NCBI RefSeq assembly: GCF_000424665.1
Contig: NZ_AUKI01000011.1
Span: forward strand, 62,001 to 126,000
Direction of reading: 5' to 3'
Length of the DNA stretch: 64,000 nt
Source of the DNA: Salinimicrobium terrae DSM 17865
Lineage (GTDB): Bacteria; Bacteroidota; Bacteroidia; Flavobacteriales; Flavobacteriaceae
The position numbers were made by a program, and so were the translations under genes. The notes under the pieces were generated by a model. That model ran no database searches. It was not told the origin of the DNA and saw nothing but the letters and a program-made list of their open reading frames with translations. Of this stretch, positions 8,959 to 19,086 are shown in pieces. The first letter of the stretch is position 1. Every line of letters begins with the position of its first letter.

Positions 8959-9552
8959 ATGGAAAAGTTTATAACCCTTACAGATACTGCAGTTCCCCTG
9001 GAAACCGAAAACGTCGATACCGATCAGATAATTCCTGCCCGATTTTTAAAAGCAACAGACAAAGCCGGTTTTGGTGAAAACCTATTCCGGGACTGGAGAT
9101 ATACACAACAAGGAGAACCTAATACTGAATTTAGCCTAAATGATCCTTCTTATAAAGGGACAATTCTTGTTGCAGGCGACAACTTTGGATGTGGCTCCAG
9201 TAGGGAGCATGCAGCGTGGGCTCTTAAAGCTTACGGATTCAAGGTTGTGGTCTCCAGTTATTTTGCTGATATTTTTAAGGGGAATGCTCTTAACAATGGG
9301 TTACTCCCTGTACAAGTCTCTCCTCCATTTCTTCGTAAGTTATTTGATTATATAAAAGCAGATCCTTTAGGACAGATAACTATAGATTTAGATAATCAGA
9401 AAATTCTAATAGAAGGTACAGGTGAAGTCGAAAAATTTGAAATAGATCCATACAAAAAGACTTGCATGCTCAACGGCTATGACGACATTGATTTTCTATT
9501 GAGCAGGCTTGAGTCTATTAAGAAATATGAAGAAAAACAATTTGTATTATGA
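8959..9552 (+). CDS. leuD: 3-isopropylmalate dehydratase small subunit
   Basis: This 197-residue swivelling domain completes the LeuCD heterodimer and supplies substrate-binding residues. Diagnostic segments are [15 protein letters not shown] near the N-terminus and [17 protein letters not shown] around residue 75. Length matches the bacterial LeuD family. It begins two bases after leuC and its last codons overlap the leuB start by four bases (ATGA). Confidence 0.97.
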   Translation: MEKFITLTDTAVPLETENVDTDQIIPARFLKATDKAGFGENLFRDWRYTQQGEPNTEFSLNDPSYKGTILVAGDNFGCGSSREHAAWALKAYGFKVVVSSYFADIFKGNALNNGLLPVQVSPPFLRKLFDYIKADPLGQITIDLDNQKILIEGTGEVEKFEIDPYKKTCMLNGYDDIDFLLSRLESIKKYEEKQFVL

Positions 9553-10664
9553 AGTTGAAAATAGCAGTGTTACCAGGAGATGGAATTGGGCCCGAGGTAA
9601 CCAAACAATCGGTTAAAGTTTTAAAAGCAATTGCTGAACGTTTTGATCACGATTTCGAATTCGAAGAAGCAGTTGTCGGAGCCATTGCAATAGACCGCAC
9701 AGGAGATCCTCTCCCCTACGATACTTTAGAATTGTGTAAAGAGTCTGACGCTGTTTTGTTCGGAGCAATTGGCCACCCTAAATATGACAATCACCCGAAT
9801 GCTAAAACAAGACCGGAGCAGGGTTTACTCCGACTTAGAAAAGAACTTGGTCTTTTCGCAAATATTCGTCCTGTAAAAGCATACAACAACCTGCTCGAAC
9901 ATTCACCTTTACGTCCTGAGCGTATTGCAGGTGCCGATTTGGTAATCTATAGAGAACTTACCGGCGGAATTTATTTTGGAGATAAAAGTACCAGCGAAGA
10001 CGGTTTGACAGCTACCGATGTTTGTACATATAATGTATCCGAAATTGAAAGAATAGCCCACCTCGCATTTAAAGCTGCTGAGCAAAGAAGTAAAAAATTA
10101 ACACTTGTTGATAAAGCAAATGTTCTGGAAACCTCCCGACTATGGAGAAAGACAGTAACAAAACTAGCAGAAGATTATCCTGATTTAGAATTGGATTTTT
10201 TATTTGTAGATAACGCTGCGATGCAGATGGTTATTAATCCAAAGCAGTTTGATGTAATACTTACTGAAAATATGTTTGGCGATATACTGTCCGATGAAGC
10301 AAGTGTGATCGGTGGAAGTATTGGTTTACTGGCTTCGGCTTCAACAGGTCTCGAAAATGCCCTTTTTGAACCCATTCATGGATCTTTTCCCCAGGCAACC
10401 GGAAAAGGAATTGCAAATCCTGTAGCCTCTATTTTATCTGCAGCAATGCTATTGGATCATTTTAATTTAACAACTGAAGCAAAAGTGGTAAGAAAGGCTG
10501 TAGAAGAAAGCATAGCATTAAATATCTGTACACAAGACATCAATAAGAATAATCATTATTCCACTGAGAAAGTGGGGGATTTTTTGGAAGGAAGAATAAG
10601 TGAAACAGAAAATTATCAAATCAATGACAGAAATTTAAACATAGGTCAAATGACAATTATTTAG
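9549..10664 (+). CDS. leuB: 3-isopropylmalate dehydrogenase
   Basis: Oxidises and decarboxylates 3-isopropylmalate to 4-methyl-2-oxopentanoate using NAD+. The 371-residue chain has the isopropylmalate/isocitrate dehydrogenase fold with [12 protein letters not shown] at the N-terminus, the substrate arginine loop around [24 protein letters not shown], and the metal-site block [18 protein letters not shown]. It is the last gene of the leu operon and ends 20 bases before a strong bidirectional terminator. The final amino-transfer to leucine must be done elsewhere, because no ilvE lies in this window. Confidence 0.97.
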   Translation: MKLKIAVLPGDGIGPEVTKQSVKVLKAIAERFDHDFEFEEAVVGAIAIDRTGDPLPYDTLELCKESDAVLFGAIGHPKYDNHPNAKTRPEQGLLRLRKELGLFANIRPVKAYNNLLEHSPLRPERIAGADLVIYRELTGGIYFGDKSTSEDGLTATDVCTYNVSEIERIAHLAFKAAEQRSKKLTLVDKANVLETSRLWRKTVTKLAEDYPDLELDFLFVDNAAMQMVINPKQFDVILTENMFGDILSDEASVIGGSIGLLASASTGLENALFEPIHGSFPQATGKGIANPVASILSAAMLLDHFNLTTEAKVVRKAVEESIALNICTQDINKNNHYSTEKVGDFLEGRISETENYQINDRNLNIGQMTII

Positions 10665-10683
10665 AATGGTTTGTCTTATGCCC

Positions 10684-10718
10684 AAAAGCCTTCCCTTAAT
10701 TATTTAGGGAAGGCTTTT
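10684..10718. terminator. Bidirectional terminator between leuB and ilvA
   Basis: A perfect 13-base stem, AAAAGCCTTCCCT (10684-10696) with AGGGAAGGCTTTT (10706-10718), has a 9-base loop. The A and T runs at the stem ends let it act for both converging operons; ilvA ends at 10721. Confidence 0.9.
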
Positions 10719-10720
10719 AT

Positions 10721-11992
10721 TTATATCAAAAACTGAAAGAGATCGGGATTGTTGTTGAGATACTGTCCGTAAAAATTGTAGTCTTTCATTCGCTGCACTA
10801 ATGGATCGAAATCTGCCTTATCTTTTAGTTCTATCCCTACTACAGCCGGCCCATTTGCCCGATGATGTTTCTTAGAGTATTCAAAATGCGTAATATCGTC
10901 ATCTTTTCCTAAAACAGCTTCTACAAATTCCTTCAATGCCCCTGCTCTTTGGGGGAAACGCACAATAAAATAATGCTTAAGTCCCGAATACAATAGAGCT
11001 CTCTCTTTAATTTCGGCTGTTCTGGTAATGTCGTTATTACCACCACTTAGAATGCAAACCACATTCTTTCCTTCGATTTCTTCAGCAAAAAAATCAAGGG
11101 CCGAAAGTGCCATGGCACCTGCCGGTTCTGCTACTATTGCATCTTGGTTATAAAGATCAAGGATTGTCTGGCAGATCTTTCCTTCGGGCACGGTCACCAT
11201 TTGGTGCAGGTTCTCCCGGCAAAGATTAAAGTTTTTAGATCCCACTTTTTGAACAGCAGCTCCGTCCACAAAACGTTCAATAAAATCCAATTCCACAACC
11301 TGACCTTCCCGCAGAGAAGAAGTCATGGAAGCAGCACCTTCAGGCTCTACCCCAATTACTTTGGTTTGTGGTGATAGTTGTTTAAATACAGAAGATAATC
11401 CGGCTAAAAGTCCGCCACCACCCAGGGGAGCGAAAACAAAATCTATTGGAGCAGTTGCCTGTTCAAGAATCTCAAGAGCAATTGTGGCCTGGCCTTCTAT
11501 AACTTTTTCGTCGTCAAAAGGATGTATAAAGACCAGGGATTTTTCCCGTCCGTGAGTAACAGCCTCCTTATAAGAATCGTCAAAAGTGTCCCCTTTCAAA
11601 ACGACCTCCACCCATTCCCCGCCAAACATCTGAGTTTGCTCTACCTTTTGTCGCGGAGTTGTTACAGGCATATAAATAACTCCTTTTGTTTGCATATTAT
11701 TACAGGCAAAAGCGACTCCCTGGGCATGATTCCCTGCACTGGCACAAATAACTCCCTTTTCAAGTTGAGCTTTGGGTAAACTGGAAATTTTATTATACGC
11801 ACCACGAATTTTATAAGACCTCACCTGTTGAAGGTCTTCTCTTTTAAGGGAAACGTTTGCCTTAAATTTCCTGCTGTAGGTAAATGAGGGGGCCAAAGGT
11901 GTCAAAAGTGTCACTTTTGAGATCCTTTTTTTAGCGTCCCTTACAGCTTCCAGTTGAGGCCGATATATTTTAGCAGCAGCTAACTCATCCAT
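10721..11992 (-). CDS. ilvA: Threonine dehydratase (threonine ammonia-lyase), biosynthetic
   Basis: Deaminates threonine to 2-oxobutanoate, the entry step to isoleucine. The PLP fold-type II catalytic domain (about 1-330) carries the Schiff-base Lys61 in RSYKIRGAYNKI and the glycine loop of SAGNHAQGVA; LSGGNND binds phosphate. The C-terminal 85 residues (FIVRFPQRAGALKEFVEAVL...) form one ACT-like regulatory domain, so feedback by isoleucine is likely; E. coli IlvA has two such units at 514 residues, this one has one at 423. It is the last gene of the ilv operon, overlapping ilvC by one base. Confidence 0.95.
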   Translation of the reverse strand: MDELAAAKIYRPQLEAVRDAKKRISKVTLLTPLAPSFTYSRKFKANVSLKREDLQQVRSYKIRGAYNKISSLPKAQLEKGVICASAGNHAQGVAFACNNMQTKGVIYMPVTTPRQKVEQTQMFGGEWVEVVLKGDTFDDSYKEAVTHGREKSLVFIHPFDDEKVIEGQATIALEILEQATAPIDFVFAPLGGGGLLAGLSSVFKQLSPQTKVIGVEPEGAASMTSSLREGQVVELDFIERFVDGAAVQKVGSKNFNLCRENLHQMVTVPEGKICQTILDLYNQDAIVAEPAGAMALSALDFFAEEIEGKNVVCILSGGNNDITRTAEIKERALLYSGLKHYFIVRFPQRAGALKEFVEAVLGKDDDITHFEYSKKHHRANGPAVVGIELKDKADFDPLVQRMKDYNFYGQYLNNNPDLFQFLI

Positions 11993-13461
11993 TATACTTC
12001 CAGTTTTTTCATAGCGGTCATCGCTTTTCTCAATTTGGATCCAACTTTTTCTACAGAATGTTTCCTAATTGAATTATTGATCCCAGCAATCTTGTTCTCA
12101 TCGGGTTTTCCATTGCTATATTCCCGGCCAATAACTTCAGGCTCTAGTCCATTTATGTAATCTTTGATAAGTGGTTTGCAGGAATGGTCAAAAAGGTAAC
12201 ATCCGTATTCAGCTGTATCTGAAATGATCCTGTTCATCTCATATAATTTCTTCCTTGCAATAGTATTGGCAATAAGCGGAGCTTCATGAAGGGACTCATA
12301 ATAAGCCGATTCTTCAATAATTCCGGCTTCTACCATGGTTTCAAAAGCAAGTTCCACTCCAGACTTTACTAAAGCCACCAGCAACACACCTTTATCAAAA
12401 TACTCCTGCTCGCTGATTTTTTCTGAAGTGGCTTCTGTCCTTTCAAAAGCAGTATTCTCTGTAGCTGCTCGCCATTCCAACAGTTCTTTATCATCATTCT
12501 CCCAGTCTTTCATCATTCTGGTACTAAAGGCTCCTGTAATAATATCGTCCATATGTTTCCTGAAAAGTGGCCGCATGGTTTCTTTGAGTTCTTCTGAAAT
12601 CTCAAAAGCCCGCACTTTTGCAGGATCTGAAAGCCGGTCCATCATCTGTGTGATACCACCATGTTTAAGGGCTTCAGTAATAGTTTCCCACCCATACTGA
12701 ATGAGTTTGGCAGCATAGGCCGGTTCTACCCCTTCAGCAACCATTTTATTGAAGCTAAGAATAGATCCGGTTTGAAGCACTCCGCAAAGAATGGTTTGTT
12801 CTCCCATAAGATCGGATTTTACTTCGGCTACAAAAGAAGATTCCAGAACCCCGGCCCGGTGTCCTCCGGTGGCATAGGCATAGGCCTTCGCCCATTCCAG
12901 ACCAATCCCGTGAGGGTCATTTTCGGGATGGACAGCAATTAAGGTTGGTACTCCAAATCCGCGCTTGTATTCCTCCCGAACTTCACTTCCGGGACATTTT
13001 GGAGCTACCATGATTACGGTAATGTCTTCTCGTATCTTCATGCCTTCTTCCACAATGTTGAATCCATGGGAATATGAAAGCACTGCATTTCTTTTGATCA
13101 AAGGCTGAATCGATTCTATAACAGAAGAATGCTGTTTATCTGGTGTAAGGTTGATAACGAGATCGGCTTCAGGAATTAATTCATGATAGGTTCCTACGGC
13201 AAATTCATTTTCTGTAGCATTTTTGTAAGACTGTCTTTTTTCCTTGATTGCTCCTTCTCGCAGTGCATATGAAATATCCAGGCCGCTGTCTCTCATGTTA
13301 AGTCCCTGATTTAATCCTTGGGCCCCACATCCTACTATTACTATCTTCTTACCTTGCAGAGCCGCCGCGCCTTCATTAAATTCTTCGTTGGACATGAACC
13401 TACAGGTTTGAAGCTGAGCTAGTTGTTCTCCTCTGGAAAGGCTGTTAAAGTAGTTACTCAT
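11992..13461 (-). CDS. ilvC: Ketol-acid reductoisomerase, class II (long form)
   Basis: Isomerises and reduces 2-acetolactate or 2-aceto-2-hydroxybutyrate with NADPH and Mg2+. The Rossmann glycine motif [19 protein letters not shown] lies near residue 45, with HGF and [11 protein letters not shown] following. At 489 residues it is the long class II enzyme with a duplicated knotted helical domain, as in E. coli, rather than the ~330-residue class I form. The metal ligands are in [15 protein letters not shown] and in the second repeat. Start overlaps the ilvN stop by four bases, and its stop overlaps ilvA by one. Confidence 0.96.
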   Translation of the reverse strand: MSNYFNSLSRGEQLAQLQTCRFMSNEEFNEGAAALQGKKIVIVGCGAQGLNQGLNMRDSGLDISYALREGAIKEKRQSYKNATENEFAVGTYHELIPEADLVINLTPDKQHSSVIESIQPLIKRNAVLSYSHGFNIVEEGMKIREDITVIMVAPKCPGSEVREEYKRGFGVPTLIAVHPENDPHGIGLEWAKAYAYATGGHRAGVLESSFVAEVKSDLMGEQTILCGVLQTGSILSFNKMVAEGVEPAYAAKLIQYGWETITEALKHGGITQMMDRLSDPAKVRAFEISEELKETMRPLFRKHMDDIITGAFSTRMMKDWENDDKELLEWRAATENTAFERTEATSEKISEQEYFDKGVLLVALVKSGVELAFETMVEAGIIEESAYYESLHEAPLIANTIARKKLYEMNRIISDTAEYGCYLFDHSCKPLIKDYINGLEPEVIGREYSNGKPDENKIAGINNSIRKHSVEKVGSKLRKAMTAMKKLEV

Positions 13462-14000
13462 TCTATTGTATTTGATGTATTAAATTTTTCTAATATTTCT
13501 GATATCGGCATTTCATTCTTTGAAACTGCAATCGTCCCCGATCTTACAAACTGCATTAGACCATAAGGCTTTAATTTCTCATAAAGACTTTCGGTTTCAT
13601 GCCGTTCTCCTGTTTTCTCTATTACAAAAAACTGCGGAGAAACGGTTACTATTCGGGCATTTGTTTTCTTTATGAAACTCTGAATGTCAAAATCCTGAAC
13701 AAAATCTGAAGATCTCACTTTATAAAGAGCAGTTTCCTGATAGATTAGCTCATCATCCTTGTGATAAAAAGCTTTGATCACTTCTATCTGCTTTTCTATC
13801 TGCCCAACAATCTTTTTCACCTGTTCTTCGGTTACTTCTACGATTATAATAAAACGCATTACTTCATTAACCTCACTTTGCGAGGCTGTAATACTTTCAA
13901 TATTAATATGCCTCTTCAGGAAAATCGCCGCTATTCTGCTTAGCAGGCCCAGGTTATTTTCCGTATAAACAGATACTGTATAATTTCTCTTTTCCATCAT
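13458..14000 (-). CDS. ilvN: Acetolactate synthase small (regulatory) subunit
   Basis: Regulatory partner of IlvB, giving feedback inhibition by branched-chain amino acids. The N-terminal ACT domain (about 4-78) begins [20 protein letters not shown] and contains [11 protein letters not shown]; the rest is the C-terminal domain typical of the small subunit. I chose the ATG at 14000 (180 residues), which forms an ATGA overlap with the ilvB stop; a start upstream at 14054 would add 18 residues read from ilvB sequence, with no family similarity. The stop overlaps the ilvC start by four bases. Confidence 0.93.
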   Translation of the reverse strand: MMEKRNYTVSVYTENNLGLLSRIAAIFLKRHINIESITASQSEVNEVMRFIIIVEVTEEQVKKIVGQIEKQIEVIKAFYHKDDELIYQETALYKVRSSDFVQDFDIQSFIKKTNARIVTVSPQFFVIEKTGERHETESLYEKLKPYGLMQFVRSGTIAVSKNEMPISEILEKFNTSNTIE

Positions 14001-15730
14001 TCTAAACGTATATCTGAAACTGATGCTCCCGTTGGTATCATGGGGAAAACACACTCTTCCTGTTCTACAACTACTTCAAGAAAATAGGCATCTTTTGATT
14101 CCATCATTTCCTTAACTGCTTCCTTGAGCTGGGACCGTTCTTTCACTTTTTTTGTTTGGATATGATAACCATTTGCAATTGTAATAAAATCGGGATTCAC
14201 CATTTCTGTAGAAGCATATCGTCTCTCAAAGAACATCTGCTGCCACTGCCTTACCATTCCAAGAAAGCTGTTGTTAAGGACTACTATCTTCACAGGTATT
14301 TTCATTTGAAAAATGGTACCTAATTCCTGCAGGGTCATCTGGAATCCCCCGTCGCCTATGACGGCCACCACTTCCCTGTTTGGACTTCCCATTTTTGCGC
14401 CTATTGCTGCCGGTAATGCAAAACCCATGGTTCCAAGTCCTCCAGATGTTACGTTACTCCTGGTGGAATTAAATTTTGCGTACCTGCAGGACACCATTTG
14501 ATGTTGCCCCACATCTGAAACAATTATAGCATCGCCATGAGAAAACGTATTGATCTCATCGAGCACTTCAGCCATTTTTACTTCTCCACTTTTGGCGGTA
14601 AGGTCATTTTTAATTATTTTCTCGTACTCAATAGCATAGAGTTCCTGAAATTTATTGTGCCAGTTTTCATGCTGGTTTGGCTGAATAAATTCCAAAAGCA
14701 GTTTAAGAGTTTCCTTCACATCTCCTAAAACAGGTATATCTGCATGTACATTTTTATTAACCTCAGCGGGATCAATTTCAAAATGTATGATTTTTGCCTG
14801 TTTGGCATACGTCTGTAAATTTCCCGTTACCCGGTCGTCAAAACGCATCCCAATCGCAACGAGAACATCACATTCATTGGTAAAAAAATTTGGTGCATAA
14901 TTACCATGCATTCCCACCATACCAACATTTAGAGGATGATCTGTTTCCAGGGCAGAAAGGCCTAAAATTGTCCAGGCTGCAGGTATTCCTGCTTTCTCTA
15001 TTACCTCTTTTAGAAGTTTTTCTGCACCGCCAAGAATTACACCCTGCCCAAAAACAATCAAGGGTTTTTTCGCATTGTTAATGGCTTCTGCAGCTCTTTC
15101 CACCTGTAGTAAATTTACTTCCGGTACCGGATTGTAACTTCTTATTGCCGTACATTCTTTATAGCTAAATTCCAGGCTGTCAAACTGTGCATCTTTGGTG
15201 ATATCAATGAGGACAGGACCGGGCCTTCCACTGCGAGCAATGAAAAATGCCCTGGCAAAAACTTCAGGAATTTCAGAAGCTTTGGTAATCTGGTAGTTCC
15301 ATTTTGTTATGGGTGTAGAAAGGCCAACAATATCTATCTCCTGAAAGGCGTCGCTGCCAAGAAGATGTGATCCTACCTGCCCCGTAATACACACCATAGG
15401 AGTGGAATCAATATGAGCATCGGCAATTCCCGTAATGAGATTTGTCGCCCCCGGTCCCGATGTTGCAATAGCCACTCCAACTTTTCCGGTAACCCTCGCA
15501 TATCCCTGAGCTGCATGTGCTGCTCCCTGTTCATGCCTGGTGAGCACATGTTGAATCCTATCCTGATATTTATAAATTTCATCGTACACAGGCATTATAG
15601 CCCCTCCGGGATAGCCATACATGGTTTCTACTCCCTCTGCTATCAAGCATTTAATCACTGCCTCTGCTCCCGAAACCTTTACCGTTTCCTTAGAGGAAAC
15701 TTTTTTAAAACCAGCTGTTTTCACTTCCAT
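13997..15730 (-). CDS. ilvB: Acetolactate synthase large (catalytic) subunit
   Basis: Thiamine-diphosphate enzyme making acetolactate from two pyruvates, or acetohydroxybutyrate from pyruvate plus 2-oxobutanoate. The 577-residue chain has the three expected domains: PYR-type N-terminal with the catalytic Glu in YGYPGGAIMPVYDE and HEQGAAHAAQGYAR, a central FAD-binding region, and a C-terminal PP domain with the Mg/ThDP motif GDGGFQMTLQEL...NNSFLGMVRQWQ. It begins 11 bases after ilvD and overlaps ilvN, so one ilv transcript is likely. Confidence 0.97.
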   Translation of the reverse strand: MEVKTAGFKKVSSKETVKVSGAEAVIKCLIAEGVETMYGYPGGAIMPVYDEIYKYQDRIQHVLTRHEQGAAHAAQGYARVTGKVGVAIATSGPGATNLITGIADAHIDSTPMVCITGQVGSHLLGSDAFQEIDIVGLSTPITKWNYQITKASEIPEVFARAFFIARSGRPGPVLIDITKDAQFDSLEFSYKECTAIRSYNPVPEVNLLQVERAAEAINNAKKPLIVFGQGVILGGAEKLLKEVIEKAGIPAAWTILGLSALETDHPLNVGMVGMHGNYAPNFFTNECDVLVAIGMRFDDRVTGNLQTYAKQAKIIHFEIDPAEVNKNVHADIPVLGDVKETLKLLLEFIQPNQHENWHNKFQELYAIEYEKIIKNDLTAKSGEVKMAEVLDEINTFSHGDAIIVSDVGQHQMVSCRYAKFNSTRSNVTSGGLGTMGFALPAAIGAKMGSPNREVVAVIGDGGFQMTLQELGTIFQMKIPVKIVVLNNSFLGMVRQWQQMFFERRYASTEMVNPDFITIANGYHIQTKKVKERSQLKEAVKEMMESKDAYFLEVVVEQEECVFPMIPTGASVSDIRLE

Positions 15731-15741
15731 AACTCTTCATC

Positions 15742-17415
15742 TTAAAATTCATCTGTAACACAACCTTGTGAGGCTGAAGAAACAGTTCTCGCATATTTAT
15801 AGAGCACTCCTTTGCTGAATTTCAGGTCGGGTGCTTTCCATTTATTTCTTCTTTCCTGAATTTTCTCCGGACTTAAATCCACAGAAATTATATTTTTGAC
15901 AGCGTCAATGGAAATTTCATCTCCATCTTCGATCAAAGCAATTAATCCTCCTGCCTGGGCTTCCGGGGTAATGTGACCAACTACAAATCCATGAGTCCCT
16001 CCGGAAAATCTTCCGTCTGTAATTAAAGCCACATCCTTTCCTAAATTTGCCCCCATTATAGCCGCTGTTGGTTTCAACATTTCCGGCATTCCCGGTCCTC
16101 CCTGAGGTCCTTCATACCTAATAACCACAACATCTCCTTTTTTGACCTTTCCTTCGGAAATTCCATCATTCGCATCATATTCACTATTAAATACACGGGC
16201 TTTTCCTTTAAACAATAAGCCTTCTTTCCCGGTAATTTTGGCCACCGATCCACCTTCAGCTAAATTCCCGTATAAGATTCTTATATGTCCTGACTTCTTT
16301 ATGGGATTTTCAATACCCTTTAATACTTCCTGACCTTCAGTTAAATCGGGCACATTGGCGAGATTTTCAGCTAAGGTTTTACCGGTAACGGTAAGGCAAT
16401 CCCCGTGGAGCATGCCGTTGTTCAGCATATATTTTAACACTGCAGGGATCCCTCCAATGCTATGCACATCTTCCATGGCATACCTGCCGCTAGGCTTGAG
16501 ATCTGCCAGGAAGGGAGTACTCTCACTTATCTTTTCAAAATCTGTAAGCGTGAAATCTACTTCAGCTGCTTTTGCAATTGCAAGGAAATGTAGTACCGCA
16601 TTTGTAGAACCACCAAGTACTGTTATAAGTCTCACTGCATTTTCCAAAGCTTTTTTATTGACAATGTCTTTTGGCTTAATATCCTTTTCCACGAGAAGAC
16701 GAATAGCTTTCCCCGCTTCTTCACAATCTGCCCTCTTTTCCTGTCCGACTGCAGGATTCGAGGAATTGTATAACAATGCCATTCCCAAAGCTTCAATAGC
16801 CGAAGCCATTGTATTTGCTGTGTACATCCCGCCACAGGCTCCCGCTCCCGGACAGGCTTTTTCTATTACACTGTTGTAATCTTCATCACTTATGTCTCCT
16901 GAAACTTTAGACCCCCAGGCTTCAAAAACCGAAACTACATCCAGTTTCTTCCCATTATGACATCCTGAGGCAATTGTACCCCCATAAACCAAAATAGCCG
17001 GCCGGTTGATCCTCAACATCGCCATTAATGCCCCGGGCATATTCTTATCACATCCCACCACTGTAATAAGGGCATCGTAAGACATTGCATGAATTACCGT
17101 TTCCACAGAATCGGCAATTATATCCCGTGAGGGCAGGGAATAACGCATTCCCGGAGTCCCCATAGAAATACCATCGCTCACGCCTATGGTATTAAAAATG
17201 AGGCCTACAAGATCATTTTCATTACAGCCCTTTTTTACCAGGGCTGCAAGATCGTTGAGGTGCATATTGCAGGGATTACCTTCGTATCCTGTGCTTGCTA
17301 TACCTACAAAAGGCTTTTTAAAATCCTCTTTTGTAAGTCCTATTGCATGTAACATGGCCTGTGAGGCCGGTTGTGATTCGCTTTGTGTTAAAACCTTACT
17401 GTATTTATTATTCAT
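15742..17415 (-). CDS. ilvD: Dihydroxy-acid dehydratase
   Basis: Iron-sulfur dehydratase that forms the 2-oxo acids of valine and isoleucine synthesis. The 557-residue chain is of normal length. Cluster and metal residues are visible in [24 protein letters not shown] and [19 protein letters not shown]; the C-terminal [19 protein letters not shown] signature is intact. It is the first gene of the ilvD-B-N-C-A operon. The start at 17415 overlaps by four bases the stop of a 13-codon upstream frame, so translation may be coupled to it. The isoleucine branch of this operon is fed by IlvA at its far end. Confidence 0.97.
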   Translation of the reverse strand: MNNKYSKVLTQSESQPASQAMLHAIGLTKEDFKKPFVGIASTGYEGNPCNMHLNDLAALVKKGCNENDLVGLIFNTIGVSDGISMGTPGMRYSLPSRDIIADSVETVIHAMSYDALITVVGCDKNMPGALMAMLRINRPAILVYGGTIASGCHNGKKLDVVSVFEAWGSKVSGDISDEDYNSVIEKACPGAGACGGMYTANTMASAIEALGMALLYNSSNPAVGQEKRADCEEAGKAIRLLVEKDIKPKDIVNKKALENAVRLITVLGGSTNAVLHFLAIAKAAEVDFTLTDFEKISESTPFLADLKPSGRYAMEDVHSIGGIPAVLKYMLNNGMLHGDCLTVTGKTLAENLANVPDLTEGQEVLKGIENPIKKSGHIRILYGNLAEGGSVAKITGKEGLLFKGKARVFNSEYDANDGISEGKVKKGDVVVIRYEGPQGGPGMPEMLKPTAAIMGANLGKDVALITDGRFSGGTHGFVVGHITPEAQAGGLIALIEDGDEISIDAVKNIISVDLSPEKIQERRNKWKAPDLKFSKGVLYKYARTVSSASQGCVTDEF

Positions 17416-17453
17416 TCCGGGAATTGGTCATTTTTATTTAAAATTACCTTCAT
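17412..17453 (-). CDS. Candidate ilv leader frame [13 protein letters not shown], overlapping ilvD
   Basis: A 13-codon ATG frame lies wholly in the ilvD leader. Its third to fifth codons are Val, Ile and Leu, and its TGA overlaps the ilvD ATG as ATGA. The segment CCTTCA (read at 17474-17469) can pair with TGAAGG (17452-17447) that includes the leader start, and flanking AT-rich arms extend the stem. It fits ribosome-sensed or coupled control of ilvD by branched-chain amino acids, but the frame is short and could be chance. Confidence 0.4.
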   Translation of the reverse strand: MKVILNKNDQFPE

Positions 17454-17501
17454 ATAAATTGCACAAGCTGAAGGAAGAAGGTTTTAAATTATCTTCAGAA
17501 G

Positions 17502-17533
17502 CAAAAATAAGTAGTTAAATAACTGAATTTCAA
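17502..17533 (-). promoter_or_regulatory. ilvD promoter (TTG-N21-TATTTTTG)
   Basis: Reading left, TTG at 17533-17531 and TATTTTTG at 17509-17502 match the Bacteroidota housekeeping consensus TTG/TAnnTTTG exactly, spaced by 21 bases. Transcription should start near 17497, giving a leader of about 80 bases before ilvD that contains the MKVIL frame and its hairpin. Confidence 0.65.
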
Positions 17534-17602
17534 TAGAATACACCCCTAATGATTACGATAGCTAAAATTTTAATGCAGCCTGCATTTGTAAAAACAGGGC
17601 AT

Positions 17603-17633
17603 AAAAAAAGCCGTTAAAAAAACGGCTTTTTGA
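17603..17633 (-). terminator. Rho-independent terminator after argH
   Basis: Read leftwards, AAAAAGCCGTT and AACGGCTTTTTTT form a perfect stem of about 11 pairs with a short T loop, directly followed by a T run. It lies 20 bases after the argH stop and separates the arginine operon from the ilv operon. Confidence 0.9.
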
Positions 17634-17653
17634 GAGGTAAGTATGTGAATCGC

Positions 17654-18934
17654 TTATTCCGCTAAATTTTTCTTTTCCCTGATCTCCTCCAAACAAAGAT
17701 TGTCTTTACTGCCTGCATGAGAATGCTGTTTGTTGCCGACCGGTTTATAAGTTCCATTCTGAACCTTTTCTCCAATGATCTGATAAGCCTCTCTAAATGA
17801 TCTTCCTTCCATCACAATATCATTAATACTATCTACCGTAAACAGGTATTTATATTTTTCGTCCTGTAGATTTACTTCAGAAATAATGACCTGAGAAATA
17901 GAGTGAGTGAAAATGTCCAGGATCTCCTTAATACCTTCTACGGAATTAATGCTGTTTTCCTTAATCACCTGGAAATCCCGATGATACCCACTTGGAAGAT
18001 TATTGGTCACCAAAACCATCTCCCCCGCTATAGCCTGAAGCTTATTGCCTTTACCTCTTACCAGTTCAAAAACATCAGGGTTCTTTTTATGAGGCATGAT
18101 GCTGGAGCCGGTTGTAAGTGCCTCCGGAAAACTTATAAAAGAGAAATTCTGGCTCATATAAAGACAGATGTCCATTGCAAAACGGGATAAAGTATTGGCT
18201 ACTGAAGCTATTGCTGAAGTCACAACCCTCTCACCTTTCCCCCGACTCATTTGGGCTGCGACCACATTGTACTTCATGGTTGAAAAACCTAATTCCCTAG
18301 TGGTGAAATCCCTGTCTATGGGAAACGAGGAGCCATAGCCGGCAGCCGATCCAAGCGGATTCTGGTCTACCACCTTGAAAGCTGCCTTCAACTGGTACAG
18401 GTCATCAATCAAAATTTCTGCATAAGCTGAAAACCATAATCCGAAAGAGGAAGGCATAGCCACCTGCAAATGAGTATATCCAGGCAGAAGACTGTTCTTA
18501 TGCTCCTCTGCAAGATTTAAAAGCACATCAATTAACTCATTAACTTTAAGGATGATCTCCTGCAGATTTTCCTTAAAGTAAAGGTGCAACGCAACCAACA
18601 CCTGATCATTCCTCGAGCGGGCGGTATGGATCTTTTTCCCTGCCTCTCCCAGCTTTTTGGTTAGTGCAAATTCAATTTTGGAATGAACATCCTCAAAGTC
18701 TTCTTCAATTACAAAAGTTCCGTCGCTCACCTGCTGCTGAAGATTCTGAAGCTCTATCAGTAATTCTTTAACTTCATCTTCCTGAATTAAACCCACCTTT
18801 CCCAGCATTTTTGCATGTGCCGCCGAAGCCTGCAGGTCATATTTGGCCAGAAACATATCCAGCTCCCTGTCATTCCCTACAGTGAATTTTTCTATCTTCT
18901 TGTCTATCGAAATACCTTTATCCCAGAGTTTCAT
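17654..18934 (-). CDS. argH: Argininosuccinate lyase
   Basis: Splits argininosuccinate to arginine and fumarate, the last step of the pathway. The 426-residue fumarase/aspartase-fold protein shows the family signature GSSIMPHKKNPDVFELVRGK around residue 275 with the mobile catalytic Ser, plus HTARSRNDQV and YTHLQVAMPSSFG. It is slightly shorter than the ~460-residue E. coli enzyme at the C-terminus but all active-site blocks are there. It is the last gene of the arginine operon, set apart from argE by 152 bases that hold an inverted-repeat element, and is followed by a strong terminator. Confidence 0.95.
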   Translation of the reverse strand: MKLWDKGISIDKKIEKFTVGNDRELDMFLAKYDLQASAAHAKMLGKVGLIQEDEVKELLIELQNLQQQVSDGTFVIEEDFEDVHSKIEFALTKKLGEAGKKIHTARSRNDQVLVALHLYFKENLQEIILKVNELIDVLLNLAEEHKNSLLPGYTHLQVAMPSSFGLWFSAYAEILIDDLYQLKAAFKVVDQNPLGSAAGYGSSFPIDRDFTTRELGFSTMKYNVVAAQMSRGKGERVVTSAIASVANTLSRFAMDICLYMSQNFSFISFPEALTTGSSIMPHKKNPDVFELVRGKGNKLQAIAGEMVLVTNNLPSGYHRDFQVIKENSINSVEGIKEILDIFTHSISQVIISEVNLQDEKYKYLFTVDSINDIVMEGRSFREAYQIIGEKVQNGTYKPVGNKQHSHAGSKDNLCLEEIREKKNLAE

Positions 18935-18966
18935 TATTTTAATGTTTTATTTCAAATTCATTTTAT

Positions 18967-19044
18967 CGTCAAGCTGAATTTATTTCAGAATCTTTTTATC
19001 TAATAACAGAAATAAACAGAACCTGAAACAAGTTCAGGTTGACG
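18967..19044. repeat. 78-base inverted-repeat element between argE and argH
   Basis: Ends 18967-18988 and 19023-19044 are 22-base inverted copies with 3 mismatches, starting CGTCAA and ending TTGACG; the right arm also folds by itself (AACCTGAA/TTCAGGTT). The form is that of a REP- or MITE-like Bacteroidota interspersed repeat lying inside the operon. Confidence 0.65.
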
Positions 19045-19086
19045 GAAATATAATTTTTCAGAAAGCCATAATATATATTTTCACGT

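Noticed and set aside
17530-17574. Frame rich in Ile, Leu and Val codons (IKILAIVIIRGVFY) upstream of ilvD, at first read as the ilv leader peptide.
   Set aside because: It has no ATG, GTG or TTG start in frame (the nearby ATG at 17585 is in another frame), and it lies upstream of the consensus promoter whose -33 TTG overlaps its end, so it should not be on the ilv transcript. A sequencing slip in the AAAATTTT run would be needed to rescue it.
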